DNA of 64,000 nt from Streptococcus parasuis (GTDB lineage: Bacteria; Bacillota; Bacilli; Lactobacillales; Streptococcaceae), in NCBI RefSeq assembly GCF_021654455.1, contig NZ_AP024276.1, forward strand, positions 186,001-250,000, read 5' to 3'. The notes below the pieces were generated by a model. It was not told the origin of the DNA. It saw only the letters and a list, made by a program, of their open reading frames with translations, and made no database searches. A program made the position numbers and the translations under genes. Position 1 is the first letter of the stretch; each line of letters begins with the position of its first letter. Of the stretch, positions 58,983 to 64,000 are shown in pieces.

Positions 58983-59626
58983 TAAAGTTTACAGTTTGCT
59001 TTATTACGTCGTTAACTCGCCTTGCCTAACTCCAGTTATGTCTGCGGCTCGTTGCCTAGTACTAAATGCAAACTGAAAACTTTACCCTGCGATGGGATCA
59101 GACGTTGTTGACTTGATGTGATGAACTTAAGTTCGATCTACATCTGCGTCGCCTAGTCTGACTTCAATTTTCATTGAGTATACATACTTATAGTTTGCTT
59201 TATTACGTCGGCAGATGGGGAAACTTCGTTTCCTTATTTCCAACTTCAAACGATCCACTGGATTGTTTGAACTCGCTTTGGCGTACTTTACGAGTGTTAC
59301 TTACTATCGTAAGTAAGATTTCCAACCTTCAACAGTCACTACCCTGACTGTTGAAGTAGCCTGCAGCTGTTGACACAAACTCTGTTCGTTTTATCTCCCA
59401 CCTCTAACTATCTCCCAGATAGTTAGAGCTAGTACTAAAAGCAAAATGAAAACTTTATTCTGCGAAAATTGGAAATATCCCTTGTCAGCTTGCCTAGTTG
59501 AGTGTAAAGCTTCAGTGAATATGACACAACCTTCCCACTAACTTCCTGTTTTGCAGGAAGTTTTTTTATCTGCCCTTTACCAAAATATGATACAATAATC
59601 TAGTATAATAACCTAAGGAGATGAAC
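58983..59626. repeat. BOX-like repeat cluster between nitroreductase and pepS genes
   Basis: About 640 bases without a gene. It contains two copies of a module starting GTTTGCTTTATTACGTCG (58994 and 59199), one module end TTTTCATTGAGTAT (59168-59181), and two perfect 12-bp hairpins (CTTCAACAGTCA at 59327-59338 with 59345-59356; CTCTAACTATCT at 59404-59415 with 59419-59430). A terminator-like hairpin (AACTTCCTG-TTTTG-CAGGAAGTT, 59540-59562, then T6) comes just before the pepS promoter (TATAAT-like at 59604-59609). Confidence 0.65.
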
Positions 59627-60868
59627 ATGGTATTACCTAATTTTAAAGAAAATCTTGCGAAATACGCGAAACTTTTGGTATCAACTGGTATCAATGTCCA
59701 ACCAGGTCATACAGTCCAATTGACAATTGCTGTTGATCAGGCTGAGTTAGCCCGTTTGATCGTTAAAGAAGCTTATGCACTCGGTGCAGCAGAAGTCTTA
59801 GTGAACTGGTCAGATGATGTCATTGCTCGCGAACGTTTGGTCAATGTAGATGTAGAACGCTTGGAACAAGTTCACCCACAACGTGTTACTGAAATGAATT
59901 ATTTATTAGAGCACAAATCTAGTCGTTTGGTTGTCTTGTCTGATGATCCTGGTGCATACGATGGTGTTGACCCTGAGAAATTGTCTCGCAGTGCACGCGC
60001 AATCAGCCAAGCATTGAACCCAATGCGTCAAGCCACTCAAGCTAACAAAATCAGCTGGACACTTGGTGCAGCATCTGGTTTGGAATGGGCCAAAAAAGTG
60101 TTCCCGAATGCAACGTCTGACGAAGAAGCAGTAGATCTACTTTGGGACCAAATTTTCAAGACTTGCCGTATCTACGAAGAAGATCCAATCAAAGCCTGGG
60201 AAGAGCATGAAGCACGCTTGGTAGCAAAAGCTAAGGTTCTTAATGACGAGCAATTTGTCAAATTGCACTACACAGCACCAGGAACCGATCTCGTTCTCGG
60301 TATGCCGAAAAACCACTTATGGGAAGCGGCTGGTTCGATCAATGCCCAAGGTGAGAAGTTTATTGCCAACATGCCAACAGAAGAGGTCTTTACAGCACCT
60401 GACTATCGTGTGGCCGATGGTTATGTAACTTCTACAAAACCGCTTAGCTATAACGGCAATATTATCGAAGGTATCAAAGTAACCTTTAAAGATGGTGAGA
60501 TTGTAGATGTGACTGCTGAAAAAGGCGATGAAGTCATGAAGAAACTGGTCTTTGACAATGCTGGTGCACGCGGTCTGGGTGAAGTTGCCCTTGTTCCAGA
60601 CAAGAGCCCAATCTCTCAATCAGGTGTAACTTTCTTCAATACTCTCTTTGATGAAAATGCTTCAAACCACTTGGCAATCGGGCAAGCCTATGCTTTCTCA
60701 ATTGAAGGTGGTACAGAAATGAGCCAAGAAGAGTTGAAAGAAGCAGGTCTCAACCGTTCTGATGTCCACGTTGACTTCATGATTGGTTCAAACAAAATGA
60801 ACATTGATGGCATTCGTGAAGATGGAACTCGCGTCCCTATCTTCCGCGACGGTGAGTGGGCTATCTAA
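59627..60868 (+). CDS. pepS: M29 family aminopeptidase PepS
   Basis: Metal-dependent aminopeptidase of the M29 family, cutting N-terminal residues from peptides in the cytoplasm. The 413-residue protein has LVSTGINVQPGHTVQLTI near the N terminus, LVLGMPKNHLWEAAGSIN, NMPTEEVFTAPDY with a metal-binding Glu, and the C-terminal HLAIGQAYAFSIEGG and VHVDFMIGSNKMNIDGI. ATG 59627 has AAGGAG six bases upstream; ATG 59621 touches it. The length is normal. Confidence 0.94.
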   Translation: MVLPNFKENLAKYAKLLVSTGINVQPGHTVQLTIAVDQAELARLIVKEAYALGAAEVLVNWSDDVIARERLVNVDVERLEQVHPQRVTEMNYLLEHKSSRLVVLSDDPGAYDGVDPEKLSRSARAISQALNPMRQATQANKISWTLGAASGLEWAKKVFPNATSDEEAVDLLWDQIFKTCRIYEEDPIKAWEEHEARLVAKAKVLNDEQFVKLHYTAPGTDLVLGMPKNHLWEAAGSINAQGEKFIANMPTEEVFTAPDYRVADGYVTSTKPLSYNGNIIEGIKVTFKDGEIVDVTAEKGDEVMKKLVFDNAGARGLGEVALVPDKSPISQSGVTFFNTLFDENASNHLAIGQAYAFSIEGGTEMSQEELKEAGLNRSDVHVDFMIGSNKMNIDGIREDGTRVPIFRDGEWAI

Positions 60869-60878
60869 TAGTCATCTT

Positions 60879-60905
60879 ATAAGACTGGGCAACCAGTCTT
60901 ATTTT
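60879..60905. terminator. pepS terminator
   Basis: ATAAGACTGG-GCAA-CCAGTCTTAT, perfect 10-bp stem followed by TTT. Confidence 0.85.
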
Positions 60906-60927
60906 GTAAATATTGGAGGAAAATAAG

Positions 60928-61161
60928 ATGTTAACAAGTATTATCGCAGGTGCCATAATTGGTATGATTGCAGGAGCACTTACTTCGTCAGACGATCGTC
61001 GTGGTTGTCTGGGAAATATTATCCTTGGGCTTGCTGGTTCGTGGATTGGGCAGTTGCTCTTTGGTGATTGGGGGCCACAATTTGCTGGCATGGCCCTGGT
61101 ACCGTCAGTCTTTGGAGCAGTATTGTTGGTGGCCATTTTTTCAAGTTCAAGACGGAGTTAA
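60928..61161 (+). CDS. GlsB/YeaQ/YmgE family membrane protein
   Basis: A 77-residue protein with three hydrophobic segments and glycine-rich turns (IIAGAIIGMIAGALTS, IILGLAGSWIGQLLFG, FGAVLLVAIF), typical of the transglycosylase-associated/GlsB stress protein family. Its function is unclear; relatives are induced by stress. ATG 60928 follows GGAGG; the in-frame TTG at 60913 is upstream of that site. Confidence 0.88.
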   Translation: MLTSIIAGAIIGMIAGALTSSDDRRGCLGNIILGLAGSWIGQLLFGDWGPQFAGMALVPSVFGAVLLVAIFSSSRRS

Positions 61162-61166
61162 TAAAT

Positions 61167-61202
61167 ATAGCCGAGCTTTGAAAAAGAGCTTGGCTTTATT
61201 TA
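61167..61202. terminator. terminator after the GlsB-like gene
   Basis: AGCCGAGCTTT pairs imperfectly with AAGAGCTTGGCT, followed by TTATTTATT. Confidence 0.7.
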
Positions 61203-61306
61203 TTATGTGAATTTGCATGAATTGCCGTATTGTTCGGATTTTTCAGAAAATTTCCATTTTTCTATTGACAAGTGAAAAAAAGTAAGGTATTATTGTAAAC
61301 AACCAA

Positions 61307-61465
61307 GAACCTGTATTCACAAGTGAAGTGCTTGTATATAAGAGATAGTTTTTCGCTAATCAAGGCAGTTTTTTGAGGGAATACTGACGTATTTTGAAAA
61401 AAACTAACGATGAGTAGCTGAAATACTAGCCTTAGATGGAAGTGCTGAACTGTGAATACAGGTTC
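61307..61465. repeat. element with 15-bp perfect inverted ends in the leu leader region
   Basis: GAACCTGTATTCACA (61307-61321) and TGTGAATACAGGTTC (61451-61465) are perfect inverted repeats 129 bases apart. Inside lies a nested inverted pair (AGTTTTTT and AAAAAAACT, near 61367 and 61398). It could be a MITE-like insertion or a long-range RNA structure of the leu leader. Confidence 0.55.
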
Positions 61466-61490
61466 CAGAACACTGAAAGGACAAAGTCAA

Positions 61491-61541
61491 ATGAAACCAG
61501 TCACTACAAACTTTACTTTGTTGTTGCGACGGTTGGGCTAG
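61491..61541 (+). CDS. leu operon leader peptide
   Basis: A 16-codon ORF, MKPVTTNFTLLLRRLG, with three consecutive Leu codons and a fourth near the end, all TTG. AAAGGA lies about nine bases upstream. It is followed by alternative hairpins and an intrinsic terminator (61594-61632), the classic arrangement for leucine-dependent attenuation upstream of leuA. The Leu run and position are seen directly; the regulation is inferred. Confidence 0.65.
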   Translation: MKPVTTNFTLLLRRLG

Positions 61542-61593
61542 TGCACTAGGTAGCATTAGTCCTGTTTGGCTTACCAAGCGGGCGCTGTTGACA

Positions 61594-61632
61594 ACATCTC
61601 GCAGGTAGTAGTCCTCGAGGTGTTTTCTTTTT
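61594..61632 (+). terminator. attenuator terminator of the leu operon
   Basis: ACATCTCG (61594-61601) pairs with CGAGGTGT (61616-61623, one G-U pair), followed by TTTCTTTTT. It lies 52 bases after the leader peptide stop. The loop (GTAGTAGTCC) is similar to GTAGCATTAGTCC just after the leader peptide, allowing alternative folds. Confidence 0.6.
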
Positions 61633-61653
61633 ACCACAGTCCATTCCCTTTTC

Positions 61654-61738
61654 TTTTATTACTGCGTTAACTCGCTTTGCCGTACTGTAGTACTGTCTTC
61701 AGCTCGTTGCCTTGTACTAAAAGTAAGTTGAATGGACT
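61654..61738. repeat. BOX-like repeat module upstream of leuA
   Basis: CTTTTATTACTGCGTTAACT followed by GCTCGTTGCC and TACTAAAAGTAAGTTGAA matches the module found at 58994-59078 in the pepS spacer. It lies between the attenuator and leuA, within the presumed leu transcript. Confidence 0.55.
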
Positions 61739-61818
61739 GTCAAGAACTTTAGACTAATGAATTAGCTACCGAGTTATTTTATATTTTTAAGTTGAAGGTT
61801 GTTTAGAAAGGTATTCTT

Positions 61819-63381
61819 ATGCGTGTGATTGAATTTTTAGATACGACTTTACGGGATGGTGAACAGACGCCTGGTGTGAATTTTTCTATCAAGGAAAAAG
61901 TGACCATTGCCAAGCAGTTGGAGAAATGGGGGATCTCTGCCATTGAAGCGGGTTTTCCAGCGGCCAGTCCTGATTCTTTTGAAGCGGTTCGTCAGATTGC
62001 AGCGGCTATGACCAAGACGGCTGTGACAGGTTTGGCTCGGTCAGTCAAGTCAGACATTGATGCTTGTTATGAGGCTCTGAAAGATGCCAAGTATCCGCAG
62101 ATTCATGTTTTCATTGCGACCAGTCCCATTCACCGTAAATATAAACTTCAAAAGACCAAAGAAGAAATTTTGTCGCAAATTACTGAACATGTCAGCTATG
62201 CCCGTGAGCGTTTTGAGGTGGTGGAGTTCTCGCCAGAGGATGCAACGCGGACAGAGTTGGATTATTTGCTAGAAGTAGTGCAGACAGCGGTAGATGCTGG
62301 TGCGACCTACATCAACATTCCAGATACAGTCGGCTTTACGACACCTCAGCACTACGGAGAAATTTTCCGTTACTTGACAACAAACGTCAAATCGGACCGT
62401 GAGATTATTTTCAGTCCCCATTGCCATAATGACCTAGGTATGGCTGTTGCCAATACCCTTTCAGCTATTAAAAACGGTGCCGGTCGTGTCGAGGGAACTA
62501 TCAACGGTATTGGTGAGCGGGCAGGAAATGCGGCCCTTGAAGAAGTAGCTGTTGCCCTTGAAATTCGGAAAGATTTCTATGATGTGACCAGTCCAATTGT
62601 CCTAAAGGAAACGCTCAATACTTCGGAATTAGTCTCTCGCTTTTCAGGGATTGCCATTCCACGCAATAAGGCGGTGGTCGGTGGCAATGCCTTCTCTCAC
62701 GAGTCAGGTATTCACCAAGATGGTGTCTTGAAAAATCCATTGACTTATGAAATCATTACACCTGAGTTGGTAGGGGTCAAGAAAAATTCTCTGCCACTGG
62801 GTAAACTATCTGGTCGCCATGCCTTTGTGGAAAAGCTGAAAGAATTAGACTTGTATTTTGAAGAGAGTGACGTTGCTGGTCTCTTTGCTCGCTTTAAAAA
62901 TCTGGCGGACAAGAAAGAAAAAATCACGGACGCAGATATTCGTGCTTTGGTAGCTGGGACAGAAATCAGCAATCGTGATGGTTTCCAATTTAAAGATTTG
63001 CGTTTGGATAGTCAGTCTGACGGAAGCATTCAGGCTCAAGTTACCTTTATCAATCAAGATGAGGAAGAAGTGGTTGTTGTTGAGTCAGGCAAGGGTTCGG
63101 TTGAGGCTGTCTTTAATGCCATTGACCAATTCTTCCAGCAGGAAATCAGCTTAGAACGCTATCATATTGACGCTATTACCGATGGAATTGATGCCCAAGC
63201 GCGTGTGCTTGTCGCCGTAGAAAACAAGGCAACAGAAACCGTCTTTAACGCCTCTGGTATTGACTTTGACGTATTGAAGGCTTCTGCAATTGCCTATATT
63301 CATGCCAATGTCATGGTACAGAAAGAAAATAGCGGACAGATTGATAAGAAACTATCTGAGAAAGAGTTGCCAACTAGCTAG
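61819..63381 (+). CDS. leuA: 2-isopropylmalate synthase
   Basis: First committed enzyme of leucine synthesis: condenses acetyl-CoA with 2-ketoisovalerate. The 520-residue protein has [19 protein letters not shown] (metal-binding Asp), [17 protein letters not shown] (HxH metal ligands), [18 protein letters not shown], and a C-terminal LeuA allosteric domain (about residues 385-510), so it should be feedback-inhibited by leucine. AGAAAGG precedes ATG 61819. It is followed by leuB after eight bases. Confidence 0.96.
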   Translation: MRVIEFLDTTLRDGEQTPGVNFSIKEKVTIAKQLEKWGISAIEAGFPAASPDSFEAVRQIAAAMTKTAVTGLARSVKSDIDACYEALKDAKYPQIHVFIATSPIHRKYKLQKTKEEILSQITEHVSYARERFEVVEFSPEDATRTELDYLLEVVQTAVDAGATYINIPDTVGFTTPQHYGEIFRYLTTNVKSDREIIFSPHCHNDLGMAVANTLSAIKNGAGRVEGTINGIGERAGNAALEEVAVALEIRKDFYDVTSPIVLKETLNTSELVSRFSGIAIPRNKAVVGGNAFSHESGIHQDGVLKNPLTYEIITPELVGVKKNSLPLGKLSGRHAFVEKLKELDLYFEESDVAGLFARFKNLADKKEKITDADIRALVAGTEISNRDGFQFKDLRLDSQSDGSIQAQVTFINQDEEEVVVVESGKGSVEAVFNAIDQFFQQEISLERYHIDAITDGIDAQARVLVAVENKATETVFNASGIDFDVLKASAIAYIHANVMVQKENSGQIDKKLSEKELPTS

Positions 63382-63389
63382 GAGGAAAT

Positions 63390-64000
63390 ATGACGAAAAA
63401 AATTGTAGCCTTGGCTGGTGATGGAATCGGTCCTGAAATCATGGAGGCTGGCCTAGCAGTCCTCGAGGCTGTTGCTGGGCAAGTAGGATTTGATTATGAG
63501 ATTGAGGAGAGAGCTTTTGGTGGCGCTGGGATTGATGCGGCTGGCCATCCTCTACCAGATGCTACCTTACAAGCCTGCCGTCAGGCGGATGCGATTTTGT
63601 TAGCAGCTATCGGTAGCCCTCAATATGATGATGCAGCTGTTCGACCAGAACAAGGCTTGCTTCAACTTCGGAAGGAATTGGGTCTCTTTGCCAATATCCG
63701 TCCGGTCAAAATTTTTGATAGCCTGAAAGACTGTTCTCCTCTGAAAGCCGACCGGCTGGACGGTGTGGATTTGGTCATGGTACGAGAGTTGACAGGTGGG
63801 ATTTATTTTGGAGAGCATATTCTGGAGACAGACCAAGCCAGCGATAGCAATACCTATCAGGCAGAAGAGATTGAGCGGGTTGTCCGCTCTGCCTTTGACC
63901 TAGCCCGAAAAAGACGGAAAAAAGTCACCAGCATTGATAAGCAAAATGTACTGGCGACGTCAAAATTGTGGCGGAAGGTAGCGGATGAGGTGGCTAAGGA
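63390..64000 (+). CDS. leuB: 3-isopropylmalate dehydrogenase (3' end beyond window)
   Basis: NAD-dependent oxidative decarboxylase, third step of leucine synthesis. The first 203 residues are visible and uninterrupted: MTKKIVALAGDGIGPEIMEAG, the substrate and cofactor region LLAAIGSPQYDD, LRKELGLFANIRPVK with the substrate-binding Arg, VMVRELTGGIYFGE, and VTSIDKQNVLATSKLW with the catalytic Lys. AGGAGG lies three bases after the leuA stop. leuC and leuD would be expected next. Confidence 0.95.
   Translation, partial: MTKKIVALAGDGIGPEIMEAGLAVLEAVAGQVGFDYEIEERAFGGAGIDAAGHPLPDATLQACRQADAILLAAIGSPQYDDAAVRPEQGLLQLRKELGLFANIRPVKIFDSLKDCSPLKADRLDGVDLVMVRELTGGIYFGEHILETDQASDSNTYQAEEIERVVRSAFDLARKRRKKVTSIDKQNVLATSKLWRKVADEVAK

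Noticed and set aside
58983..59520. CRISPR array
   Set aside because: The repeats are few, of unequal length and partly inverted, without regular spacers; they fit BOX-like modules.
61162..61818. T-box riboswitch upstream of leuA
   Set aside because: The conserved T-box sequence and specifier-loop layout are absent; the leader peptide with a Leu run explains the region better.

Overview
The window is chromosomal DNA of a low-GC Gram-positive coccus, almost certainly Streptococcus and most probably Streptococcus suis. I base this on gene content and order (rsmA, rsgA-rpe-thiN-rmuC-yhaM, purR, pbp2A-rpmG-secE-nusG, rpsB-tsf, ctsR-clpC without mcsAB, gshAB, purA, uppS-cdsA-rseP-proS, dhaKLM/dhaSQ, polC, pepS, leuAB), on streptococcal BOX-like repeats, and on an Rgg/SHP-type pheromone locus. 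No database search was possible; the species call is inference.

Layout. 1-0.5 kb: 3' part of a yefM-yoeB toxin-antitoxin pair. 0.6-2.4 kb: rsmA, a decayed YdcF-like gene and an isochorismatase-family hydrolase. 3-7.1 kb: a large polytopic membrane protein and a frameshifted LTA-synthase-like phosphoglycerol transferase. 7.2-13.4 kb: the accessory highlight, a RaS-RiPP locus. It has a 31-codon SHP pheromone gene divergent from an rgg regulator, a 37-codon precursor peptide ending in TKRTQQTKGWY, a radical SAM/SPASM enzyme and two ABC exporters; the second exporter is out of frame at its best start because of an A6 run. 13.4-18.8 kb: tRNA-Leu and a tight housekeeping operon. 18.8-21.7 kb: IS30 and IS1182 family elements in tandem, then purR. 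22.7-28 kb: rluD-like, ferredoxin-NADP reductase, pbp2A, rpmG, secE, nusG. 28-29 kb: a 3' relic of the same IS1182 element, a decayed three-gene mini-operon with a small HTH protein, and tRNA-Cys. 29.2-34.8 kb: rpsB, tsf, a thioredoxin-like protein, ctsR-clpC. 34.9-36.2 kb: a nadR relic and a cassette with a frameshifted secreted-peptide gene plus two small ORFs, bracketed by two near-identical terminator hairpins. 36.3-42.1 kb: dusB, hslO, an IS4-type element with a clear 10-bp target duplication, gshAB. 42.4-49.3 kb: purA, yajC, uppS, cdsA, rseP, proS. 49.3-53.7 kb: divergent dihydroxyacetone regulon (glpF-dhaMLK against dhaS-dhaQ) around a palindromic operator. 53.8-64 kb: polC, nitroreductase, a repeat-rich spacer, pepS, a GlsB-like membrane protein, and a leu operon that starts with a leader-peptide attenuator (leuB is cut by the window end).

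How the parts work together. In the 7-13 kb locus the short hydrophobic peptide would be exported, re-imported and bound by Rgg, which would then activate both shp and the precursor gene. Both carry the 9-mer TATAAGGGA exactly 88 nt upstream of their start codons. The radical SAM enzyme would cross-link the precursor and the ABC proteins would export it. The precursor resembles the streptococcal TQQ subfamily of RaS-RiPPs, so the chemistry is probably known, but the pheromone gene, the shared promoter element and the exporter frameshift deserve checking. The least explained part is the 35.2-36.2 kb cassette.
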